Of a stretch of 64,000 nt of DNA, positions 25,434 to 34,650 are shown piece by piece. Origin of the DNA: Rhodobacteraceae bacterium LNNU 3342. Lineage in GTDB: Bacteria > Pseudomonadota > Alphaproteobacteria > Rhodobacterales > Rhodobacteraceae. The notes below the pieces were generated by a model. The model ran no database searches. It saw nothing but the letters and a program-made list of their open reading frames with translations, and was not told the DNA's origin. The stretch spans positions 1 through 64,000 of the forward strand of contig VUAW01000011.1 in the NCBI GenBank assembly GCA_008711135.1, written 5' to 3'. Position numbers and translations under genes: made by a program. The first letter of the stretch is position 1, and every line of letters begins with the position of its first letter.

Positions 25434-26064
25434 CCATTCTGTAACGGGCGTGGTCGCGGGCACTGGGATCGTTATGGCCGGCGAGGATTGCTGGAAGTTG
25501 AAGGTACCACGCACCGCGATAAGGGACTGCGCATCACTGGCGGGACCATCGTCATCTTTGGACTGGTCGGCGCCGGTTCTTCAATCCCTTGTGCCCCGAA
25601 CGTGGCGCCTCGATTGCGGCATACGCCGTATCGCGGGGGCTGCCATCCGCAGCGCAATTGAATGGGCGCCGGGAGAACTGGTTCGGATTTGTATGGTGCC
25701 GGGCAATCGGCCTGTTGGCGTTCAGCTGGACCGGAAGGTGATCACGGAAATCCCGAAGGCCCCGAGACGCGGTCCTCAATGGTCTCCGCCATCGGGCCGA
25801 GACCGGCGCTTTCGCCATCGCCCGCACCAGAGCTTGTGCATCACTGACAGTCATTAATTACCTGATACCGTCATTGCACAGAAACGCGTTTGGTTCTTGA
25901 CCCGGGCAGGGAAGTTGATGTGTAAGGGAACCATACAATGCGGCGCGGGGAGGCGTCGCCGTGTCGGTGCCATCGCAGAGCCTTTGAAGACGTGAATCCG
26001 ACACTTGGTGATGTCGGGCAATCGGCTGAGCGAAGTGCCGGCGGTATCCAGGGAGGGATCGGAC
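25434..26064. other. Intergenic stretch without a supported gene
   Basis: About 630 bases. Short frames occur on both strands (for example minus 25552-25854 and plus 25450-25857), but none has a good ribosome site or a recognised family, and the amino-acid use looks random. The right part holds the leader of the TRAP operon, with TTGACC near 25892 as a possible -35 element. Confidence 0.45.
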
Positions 26065-27015
26065 ATGAAGCTGAAGTATCTGTTTGCGGCCGTGGCTTTC
26101 GCGGCCCTTGGTTCGGCGCCGCTTTCCGCGCAGCCGCTGGGCATTGGCACGATGGGACAGGGTACCTCGGGCTATTCGATGGGATCTGCCATCGCCAGCG
26201 TCCTGGCGGCGAATGGCATCAATGCGCTGGTGCAGCCCGCAAGCGGGACCAGTGCATTTCTTCCGCTGATAGATTCGGGGGAGCTGGATTTTGGCATCGT
26301 CAACGCCTTGGAGGTCGCCGAGGCGACGGCCGGCGAGTTCGCGTTCGAGGGACGACCCCTTGAAAATCTGCGCATGGCAGCACGCCTGTTCCCGTTCCGC
26401 GTAGGTGTCTTTGTGCGCAACGACAGCCCCATCCAAAGCATCAGCGATTTGGCCGGACAGCGTGTGACCTATGGTTTTACATCGCAGTTGACGCTGAGCC
26501 GGGTGTTCGACGGCCTGCTGGCCACCGAGGAAGTGGGACCTGATGACATCCAGCAGGTGCTGGTGCCGAACGTGGTGCGAGGGGCCGATGATTTTGCCGC
26601 GGGACAGGCTGATGCGGCGTTCTTCGCGATGGGGTCGGGAAAGGTGTCCGAAGTCGACGCCGCGGTCGGCGGTATCCGCTTTCTTCCGGTCTCGACGGAT
26701 GATGCCGCCGTGGCGCGAATGCAGGCAATCGTGCCGCAAGCCTACGTACAGATGGTCGAGCCGTCAGAGAGCCTGACCGGGCTGCGCGAGGAAATGGGCG
26801 TGATGTCCTATGACTATGTGCTGGTCGCCGGCGCACATGTTCCCGACGACGCGGTCGAACGGGCGGTGACGGTGTTGCACGAAAACCAGGAGGCCCTGAC
26901 CGAGGCCTTCGCCAACTTCAGCACGATGGACGCGGACGCGATGTATGGGGACTTGGGGTCGCCATGGCATGAGGGCGCAATGGCGGCCTATCGGGCGCTT
27001 GGGCAGGCCGAGTAG
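26065..27015 (+). CDS. TAXI-family TRAP transporter solute-binding protein
   Basis: A 316-residue periplasmic binding protein with a Sec signal at 1-22 (ending PLSAQ). The TAXI pattern is present: GIGTMGQGTSGYSMGSAIAS at about 25-44, NGINALVQPASGTSAFLPLI at about 49-68 and ELDFGIVNALE at about 72-82. It should hand an organic acid to the fused membrane protein at 27076. AGGGAGGG seven bases before the ATG at 26065 sets the start; an upstream ATG at 26005 is not needed. As the first gene of the aromatic island, its ligand may be an aromatic or keto acid. Confidence 0.87.
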   Translation: MKLKYLFAAVAFAALGSAPLSAQPLGIGTMGQGTSGYSMGSAIASVLAANGINALVQPASGTSAFLPLIDSGELDFGIVNALEVAEATAGEFAFEGRPLENLRMAARLFPFRVGVFVRNDSPIQSISDLAGQRVTYGFTSQLTLSRVFDGLLATEEVGPDDIQQVLVPNVVRGADDFAAGQADAAFFAMGSGKVSEVDAAVGGIRFLPVSTDDAAVARMQAIVPQAYVQMVEPSESLTGLREEMGVMSYDYVLVAGAHVPDDAVERAVTVLHENQEALTEAFANFSTMDADAMYGDLGSPWHEGAMAAYRALGQAE

Positions 27016-27075
27016 GCGTGCAGCGAGGCATCGCCCGGCAGGGCGGTGCGTTCTGGGCCGGGGAGCGGACGCAGG

Positions 27076-29028
27076 ATGAACGACCAGAGCGGAGAGGCGC
27101 AGTGGCTGGAGCGGGCCATGCAGGGGCTTGGCTGGGCCATGGCGGGAACAATGTCACTGGCCGCCATTGCCTATGCACTGGACGTGCCGCGCCGGCTGGC
27201 GTTGCCGCTGTATACCGAGCAGTATCTGGCGCTGATCCTTGCGCTGACGCTGGGCGTAGCGTTTCTGAGATATCCGCTGTTCCGAGGATGGTTCCGGCTG
27301 ATCGATCTGGCCTGCGCGCTGGCGGGGTTCGGGGCGGCGTTCTACATCGCGCTGTTCTATCCGCAGCTGGTGAATGAACTGGTCTACCGGCCGCTGGATG
27401 GCAAGATCATCTCGATCATCATCGCCGTGCTGACTATCGAGGCGGTACGCCGCGCCACCGGCTGGGGGCTGACGGCGGTGGTGGCGGGCTTCATGCTCTA
27501 TGGGCTTTTCGGTCACCTGCTGCCTTTTGGCGTGTCGCGCGCGATGCTGTGGGACCGGCTGTTGATCTATGTGGTGGCCGACACGAACGGCATGCTTGGC
27601 CTGCCGCTGATGGTGGCTGCGATCGTGGTCTATACCTTCATCCTGATGGGACAGGTGCTGCAGGTATCGGGCGGGAGCGCGTTCTTCAACGATCTGGCCA
27701 TGGCGGTTGTCGGGCGGGCGCGGGGCGGGGCAGCGAAGATTGCGGTGGTGTCGTCGTTCCTGTTCGGCTCGGTTTCGGGCAGTGCGGTGGCGAACGTTGT
27801 CGCATCGGGCGTGGTGACGATCCCGATGATGAAACGGTCGGGCTATAGTCCGAAGTTCGCGGCGGCGACGGAGTCGCTGGCTTCGACCGGGGGCCAACTG
27901 GCGCCGCCGATCATGGGGGCGGCAGCGTTCCTGATGGCTGAGTTCCTGCAGATTTCCTATGCGACAGTTGTTCTGGCGGCGGTCATTCCCACGGCGCTCT
28001 ATTACTTCTCGATCATGCTTTACGTGCATGTCCATGCCACGGCGCAGAACCTGAGCATCCCCGAGGATGTCGAGATCCCCCGGGTGCGGGACGTGCTGAA
28101 GGACGGGTGGCATTTCATTCTGCCCTTCGTGATCCTGATCGGGACGCTCTTCTGGCTGAACTGGCGGCCAGAGCTGTCGGCGCTGTCGGCTGCCGGGGCG
28201 CTGGCCGTTCTGGCGCTGGTGGTGCCGTACAGGGGCTTCAAGCCAAGGCTGCGCGAGGTTCTGGGAACGATCCCAGCTACCGGCTTTGGCGTGGTGGAGA
28301 TCATTGTCATCTCGGCGGCGGCGGGCATCGTCATCGGGGTGCTGAACCTGACCGGGCTGTCGTTTTCGCTTACCCTGCAACTGGTCCAACTTGCGGCGGG
28401 CAACCTGTTCCTGTTGCTGATCATCGCGGCACTGGTCTCGGTGGTGCTTGGCATGGGGATGCCGACGGTGGGGGTCTATGTGCTGCTTGCGAGCCTGATC
28501 GGGCCCGCGCTGGTGCGGGCGGGGATCGATCCCATCGCGGCGCATCTGTTCCTGCTGTACTTTGGCATGTTGTCGATGATCACCCCGCCTGTGGCGCTGG
28601 CGAGCTTTACCGCCGCCGCGATCGCCGGTTCAAAACCAATGGAGACCGGGTTCCAAGCCGTCAAGATGGGGTGGGTGGCGTATCTGATCCCGTTCATGAT
28701 CGTGTTCGAGCCGGGGCTGGTGATGCGCAGCGGCTGGGGGGAGGCGGCCTGGAACACCGCCGCTGCCGTGGCCGGAATCGTCTTTGCGACCGGTGCGATC
28801 TACGGCTTCCTGTGGCGGCCGCTGCGGATATGGGAACGGGTGGCGTTGATCGTCGTCGGAATTGTGGCGCTGCTGCCGGTGCATGTTTTTGCCGGGACTT
28901 CGCATCTGCCGAACGCGCTGGCGCTCGTGCTGGGGGCGGGGCTTCTTTTTTACATCCGGCGTCCGGTTGCAGGGGTGCACGACGTCGGCGGTGCCGGGGA
29001 ACGTCCCATTCGAGGCCGGTCCGGGTAG
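27076..29028 (+). CDS. TRAP transporter fused membrane protein (DctQM type)
   Basis: A 650-residue inner-membrane protein in which the small (DctQ, about 20-130) and large (DctM, about 130-560) TRAP subunits are fused, as is usual for TAXI systems. More than 14 hydrophobic segments are visible. DctM marks include LFGSVSGSAVANVVASG (about 230-247), ATESLASTGGQLAPPIMGAA (about 264-283) and GMGMPTVGVYVLLA (about 455-468). It imports its substrate with a sodium or proton gradient. The start at 27076 is preferred to 27046 because GGGGAGCGG lies just before it. It sits between the binding protein and the amidohydrolase, in one operon. Confidence 0.87.
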   Translation: MNDQSGEAQWLERAMQGLGWAMAGTMSLAAIAYALDVPRRLALPLYTEQYLALILALTLGVAFLRYPLFRGWFRLIDLACALAGFGAAFYIALFYPQLVNELVYRPLDGKIISIIIAVLTIEAVRRATGWGLTAVVAGFMLYGLFGHLLPFGVSRAMLWDRLLIYVVADTNGMLGLPLMVAAIVVYTFILMGQVLQVSGGSAFFNDLAMAVVGRARGGAAKIAVVSSFLFGSVSGSAVANVVASGVVTIPMMKRSGYSPKFAAATESLASTGGQLAPPIMGAAAFLMAEFLQISYATVVLAAVIPTALYYFSIMLYVHVHATAQNLSIPEDVEIPRVRDVLKDGWHFILPFVILIGTLFWLNWRPELSALSAAGALAVLALVVPYRGFKPRLREVLGTIPATGFGVVEIIVISAAAGIVIGVLNLTGLSFSLTLQLVQLAAGNLFLLLIIAALVSVVLGMGMPTVGVYVLLASLIGPALVRAGIDPIAAHLFLLYFGMLSMITPPVALASFTAAAIAGSKPMETGFQAVKMGWVAYLIPFMIVFEPGLVMRSGWGEAAWNTAAAVAGIVFATGAIYGFLWRPLRIWERVALIVVGIVALLPVHVFAGTSHLPNALALVLGAGLLFYIRRPVAGVHDVGGAGERPIRGRSG

Positions 29029-29046
29029 ATTACGGAGGAGAATAAA

Positions 29047-30066
29047 GTGAAAAAGATAGACGTATTCAACCACATCTGGCCAGAGCCCTTTTTCAAGGCG
29101 CTGATCGAGGAGATCGGCACCATGAGCGACATGACCCGACGTTCAGGCATGGTACCGATGATGACCGACCTGAACCGCCGGTTCGAGGTGATGGACATGT
29201 TTGGCGAAGACTACTGCCAGATCCTGTCGCTGGCCTCTCCTCCGCTGGAGAAATTCGCGGGGCCGGAGAAGGCGCTGGAACTGTCGCGTATCGGTTCGGA
29301 TTCGATGGCTGAGCTGTGTCAGAAACATCCGGACCGGTTCCCTGGTTTCATCGGCACGGTGCCGATGAACAACCCCGATGCGATGGTGGAGGAATGCCGC
29401 CGCGCCATTGAGGATCTTGGCGCGGTGGGGATGCAGATCTTTACCAACGTCAATGGCAAGCCCATAGACCTGCCCGAGTTTGAGCCGCTGTTCGAATATA
29501 TGGCGAAGTCGGGCAAGGCGCTGTGGCTGCATCCGGCGCGTGGCCAGGATTTCGCAGATTACAAGACCGAGACACGTTCGGAATACGAGATCTACTGGAC
29601 CTTTGGCTGGCCATACGAGACGTCAGCCGCGATGGCGCGCATGGTGTTTTCGCGATTGTTCGACAAGTACAAGGGGCTGAAGGTCATCACCCACCACGGC
29701 GGAGGCATGATCCCGTACTTCGAGGGGCGCGTGGGGCCGGGTTGGGACCAGATGGGGGCGCGTACCTCGGACCGGGATCTGAAGAAGGACGTGCTGGACG
29801 CGCTGGAGCGGCCGCATCTGGAGTATTTCAAGGAATTTTATGCCGATACTGCCACCTTCGGGTCGCGCAAGGCCATCGAGCACGCGATGGAGTTCTTTGG
29901 CGAGGATCGGGTGCTGTTCGCTTCGGATGCGCCCTTTGACCCGGAGGGCGGGCCCTATTACATCCGCGAGACAATCCGGCTGCTGGATACCATGGACCTT
30001 ACCGACGAACAGCGGCGCAAGATCTATCAGGACAACGCAGTCGAGCTGCTTGGGCTTACGCTTTGA
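29047..30066 (+). CDS. Amidohydrolase-family protein, ACMSD/decarboxylase-like
   Basis: A 339-residue TIM-barrel protein of the amidohydrolase 2 (ACMSD, gamma-resorcylate and 5-carboxyvanillate decarboxylase) group. Likely metal or active-site residues are H9, H162 (LWLHPAR), H216-H217 (ITHHGGG) and D294 (FASDAPFDPEGG). The N-terminal metal pair normally reads HxH, but here position 7 is F (IDVFNHIWP), so the first ligand is missing. The GTG start has GGAGGAG in front and begins 18 bases after the TRAP gene. Activity is probably hydration or decarboxylation of an aromatic acid or ring-cleavage product; the altered site leaves this open. Confidence 0.82.
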   Translation: MKKIDVFNHIWPEPFFKALIEEIGTMSDMTRRSGMVPMMTDLNRRFEVMDMFGEDYCQILSLASPPLEKFAGPEKALELSRIGSDSMAELCQKHPDRFPGFIGTVPMNNPDAMVEECRRAIEDLGAVGMQIFTNVNGKPIDLPEFEPLFEYMAKSGKALWLHPARGQDFADYKTETRSEYEIYWTFGWPYETSAAMARMVFSRLFDKYKGLKVITHHGGGMIPYFEGRVGPGWDQMGARTSDRDLKKDVLDALERPHLEYFKEFYADTATFGSRKAIEHAMEFFGEDRVLFASDAPFDPEGGPYYIRETIRLLDTMDLTDEQRRKIYQDNAVELLGLTL

Positions 30067-30123
30067 GTTCGTGACGGCGGTGCGGGAAACTGCGCCGCCA
30101 TTTTGTGCAGAAAGGTGGGACGA

Positions 30124-30678
30124 GTGGGTCAGGCTGCGGGCTTGTGGGATTTCACGCTTCGGTTCTACGGCGCCCCGGGGGTGGCCGAAGCTTGCCTGGC
30201 CTTGCAGGACCGGCACGAGGCGGACGTGACGCTGTTGATCTTTGCCGCTTGGGTGGGGGCCGATCAGCGCGCGCTGCTGGATACAGGTAAGGCCGAGGCT
30301 GCTGCAGAGGCGGTGGCGGACTGGCACGCCGAAATCGTGCGGCCGCTGCGGGCGGTTCGGCGGCGGATGAAGGTGGGACCCGGCCCAGCCCCCAGCCCAC
30401 AGACCGAGGCGCTGCGCGACAAGCTCAAGGCGGTAGAAGTCGGCGCGGAGAAGATCGAACTTCAGGTGCTGGAGAGATTTTCGCAGCCACCGGGCGAGCT
30501 GCCCGTTGATCAGGCCGTACGCGCCAACCTGAGGACAATGCTGGCACGGACGGCTGGGGCCAATCTGCCGGACGGTACCGCCGCTGCGCTGGAAGTTCTG
30601 GTGGCAGCGGCGGCGGAACTTCAAAATTGGCCGGTGGCGGCGGGCGACCGGGAGGATAACGAGGGGGAGAGCGCGTGA
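30124..30678 (+). CDS. TIGR02444-family protein (uncharacterised)
   Basis: A protein of about 184 residues with the family opening LWDFTLRFYGAPGVAEACLALQ and the LLIFAAWVG segment, then a helical, charged C-terminal part. Members are found in many proteobacteria and have no established function. The GTG at 30124 is preceded by AAAGGTGGG; a GTG at 30115 and an ATG at 30103 are alternatives. Its stop overlaps the GTG start of the MBL hydrolase, so the two are translated together. The gene is usually found in unrelated contexts, so its place in an aromatic operon is unexplained. Confidence 0.75.
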   Translation: MGQAAGLWDFTLRFYGAPGVAEACLALQDRHEADVTLLIFAAWVGADQRALLDTGKAEAAAEAVADWHAEIVRPLRAVRRRMKVGPGPAPSPQTEALRDKLKAVEVGAEKIELQVLERFSQPPGELPVDQAVRANLRTMLARTAGANLPDGTAAALEVLVAAAAELQNWPVAAGDREDNEGESA

Positions 30679-31502
30679 GCACTGCAACCACGATGAAGAT
30701 CGGCAAGGCAGAGGTGTCGGTTCTGACGGATGGAGCCTCGGTCTTTGGGGCGGAGATGTTTCCCGCGACTGAGCCTGCGCATATCGACGGGCTGCTGAAG
30801 GCAGCACGTGAGTCCGAGGTGCGGACCAACTTCAACGCCAATCTGATTCGCACCGGGGATCGGGTCGTTCTGGTGGACGCCGGGGCTGGGGCATTGTTTG
30901 GTCCAGCCTGCGGACATGTACCTGAAGGGCTGGCAGGATTGGGGATAACCAGGGATCAGGTCGATACTTTCTACGTCACCCATCTGCATCCTGACCACAT
31001 CGGCGGGGCAATGACGGCAGATGGCCAGGCCATGTTCCCCAATGCCGAGCTGGTGGTGCAGAGGGCCGACGCCGATTTCTGGAGCGGTGAGATCCCAGGC
31101 GCGCCAGAGATGATCCTCAACTGGCAGAAACTGGCGCAGGGATTGCTGGCCGCCTATGGCGACAGGCTGCGGCTGATCGAGGGCGAGGCGGAGATCGTTC
31201 CGGGGATGCATTCGCTGCCCCTGCCGGGGCACACCCCGGGGCATGCAGGGTATCGGCTGACCTCGGGGGAGGAGCAGTTGATCCATGTGGGCGACATTGT
31301 CCATGCACCACATGTGCAGATCAGCGATCCGGAGGTGGCCGTGGTCTTTGACATTGACGCGGAGCAGGCCCGCGTTTCGCGGAAGCGGCTGCTGGATCAG
31401 CTGGCGACCGAGGGGTCGCTGATCACAGGGGGGCATCTGCTGGCGCCTGCGTTCAACCGGGTGACGCGCGACGGGCGCGGCTACCGGCTGACAGGGCGCT
31501 GA
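30675..31502 (+). CDS. MBL-fold metallo-hydrolase
   Basis: A 275-residue metallo-beta-lactamase-fold hydrolase. The metal motif HLHPDH is at 103-108, with further ligands in GHTPGHAG near 185, HVGDIVH near 205 and GGHLLAP near 255. The sequence resembles MBL proteins that open lactones or esters (N-acyl-homoserine-lactonase-like). The GTG start overlaps the previous stop as GTGA. In this operon it could hydrolyse a lactone formed during aromatic breakdown, which is inference. Cytosolic: no signal peptide. Confidence 0.85.
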   Translation: MSTATTMKIGKAEVSVLTDGASVFGAEMFPATEPAHIDGLLKAARESEVRTNFNANLIRTGDRVVLVDAGAGALFGPACGHVPEGLAGLGITRDQVDTFYVTHLHPDHIGGAMTADGQAMFPNAELVVQRADADFWSGEIPGAPEMILNWQKLAQGLLAAYGDRLRLIEGEAEIVPGMHSLPLPGHTPGHAGYRLTSGEEQLIHVGDIVHAPHVQISDPEVAVVFDIDAEQARVSRKRLLDQLATEGSLITGGHLLAPAFNRVTRDGRGYRLTGR

Positions 31503-31510
31503 GGGGCGCA

Positions 31511-33028
31511 GTGACGCCCGTTGAGATATCGCGGGACGAGGAGCAACGAGTTGGGTTGATCCTTGTCTGCGTTGCCATTGTGCTGTTGCTGGCATCGCTG
31601 GGCCAGACCAGCGTGTCGCCGGCCTTTCCGACCATCGCCGCCGAGTTGGGCGGCTTGGACCGGATTTCGTTTCTGGTGACCTCCTACCTGCTGGCCTCGA
31701 CCATCAGCGCGCCAGTTTGCGGAAAGCTGGGGGACCTGTTCGGGCGCAAGGTGGTGATCCAGGCAGGAATCGTGGTTTTCCTGTGCGGCTCTGTGGTGTC
31801 CGGGTTGGGGCAGAGTCTGGAAGTGGTGGTGCTTGGCCGGACCATCCAGGGGTTGGGCGGCGGTGGGCTGATCGTCGTCGCCATGGCTGTCGTGGCCGAT
31901 GTGCTTCCGGCGCGAAGCCGGGGGCGGGCGCAGGGCCTTATGGGCGGGGTCTTTGGCGTATCAACCGTGATCGGGCCCCTGATCGGCGGGTTCCTGGTCG
32001 AGCATCTGAACTGGCACTGGATTTTCTTCTTCAACCTGCCGCTGGGGCTGGTGGTGCTGGTCATTCTGCAGGTGGTGCTGCGGCCTGCCGCGCCCCGCAT
32101 GCGCCCCAAGGTGGATTATGCCGGGGCGGTGCTGCTGGCGACACTGCTGAGCAGCGGGGTGCTGATCGCCAATCTGGGCGGGCGGACGCTGGCCTGGGAC
32201 TCGGGCGCAATCCTTTTGCTGTCGGCGACAGGCTTGGTGGCGGTGGCTGGTTTCGTTCTGGTGGAAGCGCGCGCGGTAGAGCCGATCCTGCCGCTGGCGC
32301 TGTTTGGCAACAACAATTTCGTGCTGCTGAACCTGTGGGGGATGATCGCGGGCGCGGCGATGTTCGGCACCATCACCTTCATGCCGCTCTACATGCAGGT
32401 GGTTCAGGGGGTCAGTCCGACGGTTTCCGGCATGTTCCTGTTGCCGATGATGGCCGGGATCATGGTCGGGTCGATGTTGGCCGGGCAGGTCATGGTGGCG
32501 GCGGGGCGGTACAAGGTGTTGCCGCTGGTGGCGGCCTGCGTGCTGACGCTGGGCATGTTGTTGATGGCGACGCTTTCACCGACGACGCCATTGTGGCTGG
32601 TGGCGCTGTTCATGCTGATCACCGGGTTGGGGATCGGCCCGGCGATGAGCGTGGGAGCCACGGCGGTGCAGAACGCCGTCGCCCCGTCGCTGCTGGGAGT
32701 GGCGACGGCCAGCGCGAACATGTTTCGGCTGGTGGGCGGCAGTATCGGCACCTCCGTCTATGGCGTGCTTTTTGCGGCGGGGCTTGAAGCGCGGCTGGCC
32801 GAAGAACTGGCGCGCGGCCAGATCGTCGACTTGCGGGCGCTGAATGCGGCCACGGTAGCAAGCATGCCGCCGGAGCTGAGAGATGCTGTGATGCGAGCGT
32901 TTTCCGAGGTGTTGCACCCGATCTTCCTGATCGGCGCCGGGCTGGCTGTGGTGGCGGCGCTGGCTTCGCTGGCGATCCGCGAGGTGCCGCTGTCGGCCAT
33001 CCTGCCGCACAATCCGCCGGAGCGGTAA
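31511..33028 (+). CDS. MFS transporter, DHA2 (EmrB/QacA, 14-helix) type
   Basis: A 505-residue proton-driven transporter with about 14 hydrophobic segments. Motif A between helices 2 and 3 reads GKLGDLFGRKVV (about 71-82), and GLGGGGLIVVAMAVVADVLPARSRGRAQG-type motifs follow (about 114-142); motif C-like GGVFGVSTVIGPLIGG is at about 145-160. Such proteins usually export drugs or toxic aromatic acids. The GTG start at 31511 follows GAGGGGC by three bases and lies eight bases after the MBL gene, the last gene of this operon. It converges with UbiX with only one base between stop codons. Confidence 0.86.
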   Translation: MTPVEISRDEEQRVGLILVCVAIVLLLASLGQTSVSPAFPTIAAELGGLDRISFLVTSYLLASTISAPVCGKLGDLFGRKVVIQAGIVVFLCGSVVSGLGQSLEVVVLGRTIQGLGGGGLIVVAMAVVADVLPARSRGRAQGLMGGVFGVSTVIGPLIGGFLVEHLNWHWIFFFNLPLGLVVLVILQVVLRPAAPRMRPKVDYAGAVLLATLLSSGVLIANLGGRTLAWDSGAILLLSATGLVAVAGFVLVEARAVEPILPLALFGNNNFVLLNLWGMIAGAAMFGTITFMPLYMQVVQGVSPTVSGMFLLPMMAGIMVGSMLAGQVMVAAGRYKVLPLVAACVLTLGMLLMATLSPTTPLWLVALFMLITGLGIGPAMSVGATAVQNAVAPSLLGVATASANMFRLVGGSIGTSVYGVLFAAGLEARLAEELARGQIVDLRALNAATVASMPPELRDAVMRAFSEVLHPIFLIGAGLAVVAALASLAIREVPLSAILPHNPPER

Positions 33029-33029
33029 T

Positions 33030-33590
33030 TTATTCCTTCCAGCGGCAGACGGTCCCTGTGTCCAGCCCGAACAGATCGAGCGCGCGGCCTACGCTGTGGT
33101 CGATCATCTCCTCAAGCGTTCTTGGCCGGGCATAGAAGGCGGGGACCGGCGGCATTATTATGGCGCCTGCCTGTGTGGCGCGGGCCATGAGGTCGATGTG
33201 TCCGGCATGCAGGGGCGTTTCGCGCAGCATCAGCACAAGTCGGCGTCGCTCCTTCAGGCAGACATCGGCGGCGCGCACGATAAGCTGGTCTGCATAGCTG
33301 TTGGCGATGCCGCTGAGGGTCTTGATCGAACAGGGCGCCACCAGCATCCCATCCGACCGGAAAGAGCCGGAAGATACGGAGGCGCCGATATCCCGAAACG
33401 CGTGTGTATGATCGGCAAGTGCACGGATGTCGTCTGCGGAGATGTCCACCTCATGCTGGGCGGTGACCAGGGCAGAGGGCGAAATGATCGCATGTGTTTC
33501 GATGCCACCCATCGCCCGCAGGATCTGCAAGGCGCGGATGCCGTATATCGTGCCTGAAGCGCCCGAGATGCCAACGATGATGCGCTTCAT
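33030..33590 (-). CDS. ubiX: UbiX-family flavin prenyltransferase
   Basis: A 186-residue flavoprotein of the UbiX/Pad1 family. It attaches dimethylallyl phosphate to FMN to make prenyl-FMN, the cofactor of UbiD decarboxylases. Family marks are the start VGISGASGTIYGIRAL (about 5-20), SDGMLVAPCSIKTLSGIA near 85-102, and RRLVLMLRETPLHAGH near 120-135. AAGGAA precedes the ATG at 33590. A UbiD gene lies at 46972 in the same island, so this copy probably serves it rather than ubiquinone synthesis. Confidence 0.9.
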   Translation of the reverse strand: MKRIIVGISGASGTIYGIRALQILRAMGGIETHAIISPSALVTAQHEVDISADDIRALADHTHAFRDIGASVSSGSFRSDGMLVAPCSIKTLSGIANSYADQLIVRAADVCLKERRRLVLMLRETPLHAGHIDLMARATQAGAIIMPPVPAFYARPRTLEEMIDHSVGRALDLFGLDTGTVCRWKE

Positions 33591-33690
33591 GCAGAGTTCC
33601 TTTTGTGGCGGGACGGACGACCTGTGTATAACGTAATTTGTTAAAGACGAATCCGGTTCAGGTCCAGCCTGCCTGGCCGCCACCCGGACT

Positions 33691-34464
33691 TCAGATGGCC
33701 ATGATGCCGCCGTCGACCGGAATCGTCACGCCAGTCATATAGCTGGAGGCGGGCGAGGCCAGCAGCAGAGCGACGCCCTTGATCTCTTCTGCCTCGGCGA
33801 TGCGGCGCATGGGTACTGTTTCGGCGAACATGGCAGCGACCTGCGGATCCCGGATGCGCCCGCCTGCGATATTGGTGCGGAACGGGCCGGGAGCAATGCC
33901 GTTCACGGTCACGCCGTGCTGCGCCAGTTCGACGGCTGAGTGGCGCACCAGATTGACCACGGCGGCCTTGGTGGCGGCATAGGCATAACCCACCATGCGT
34001 TCAGACTTTAGCCCGGCGACCGAGGCTGTGGCGATGATCCGGCCATAGCCACGCGGTTTCATCACACCGGCCGCAGCCTGAATGGTGGTGAACACGCTGG
34101 TCAGGTTCATGTGCAGGACCTGATCCCACTGATCATCGTTCACCGAAGAAAGTTGCCCGCCTTCGGTCATGTGGCTCGGGCCTGCGGTAATGCCCGCGTT
34201 GGCGATGACGATGTCCAGCCTTTGGTAGCGGCGGTCGATCTCTGCCACTGCGGCGCGGAGGGCCGCGCGGTCGGAGACATCAAGCGTCAGCGTCTCGCCG
34301 GCGCCAGGCAGCGCCGAGTGCGCCTCGGCCAGTGCCTCGGCGTTGATGTCCACCAGCACCACCTGTGCCCCCGCTTCGGCGAGCACCTCGGCCATCGCGC
34401 GGCCCAGGCCGCTGCCCGCGCCGGTAACCACCGCGACCTGCCCGTCAAGATTGAAAAGGTTCAT
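33691..34464 (-). CDS. SDR-family oxidoreductase
   Basis: A 257-residue classical short-chain dehydrogenase. The cofactor motif TGAGSGLG is at 14-21, NAG at 89-91, the active-site serine is about S148, and YxxxK is Y162/K166. D39 after the second beta strand favours NAD. AAGGAGG lies before the ATG at 34464. The gap to the divergent hydrolase at 34651 contains the perfect inverted repeat at 34566. It could oxidise a cis-dihydrodiol or a hydroxy acid in the aromatic pathway; substrate unknown. Confidence 0.85.
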   Translation of the reverse strand: MNLFNLDGQVAVVTGAGSGLGRAMAEVLAEAGAQVVLVDINAEALAEAHSALPGAGETLTLDVSDRAALRAAVAEIDRRYQRLDIVIANAGITAGPSHMTEGGQLSSVNDDQWDQVLHMNLTSVFTTIQAAAGVMKPRGYGRIIATASVAGLKSERMVGYAYAATKAAVVNLVRHSAVELAQHGVTVNGIAPGPFRTNIAGGRIRDPQVAAMFAETVPMRRIAEAEEIKGVALLLASPASSYMTGVTIPVDGGIMAI

Positions 34465-34565
34465 ATTAGGCCTCCTTGTCTTCAAGGTATGCAAACCGAA
34501 AAAGCGTCTGCAAGACGTTCCCGAGGAACAGCCCCGTATGCTGCATCATTGCGGCAATAATGACA

Positions 34566-34581
34566 AACGTTGTTCAACGTT
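34566..34581. promoter_or_regulatory. Operator candidate: AACGTTG-TT-CAACGTT
   Basis: A perfect 7-bp inverted repeat with a two-base spacer lies in the divergent promoter region between the SDR (33691) and hydrolase (34651) genes. A similar 16-mer (13 of 16 identical) is found upstream of ubiD at 48565-48580. The GntR, IclR and MarR proteins nearby are all possible binders. Confidence 0.6.
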
Positions 34582-34650
34582 GACGAAATCATTTTGAAAG
34601 AGTATACAAAAATTAGTTGAAGGCAGTTTCTGGCTGTGCGAGGGGGTACC

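Noticed and set aside
25450-25857. Possible gene between iorB and the TRAP operon
   Set aside because: There is no ribosome site, no recognised motif and overlapping weak frames on both strands.
27154-28545. A 463-codon minus-strand open frame
   Set aside because: It lies opposite the TRAP membrane gene and is made mostly of H, R, Q and P.
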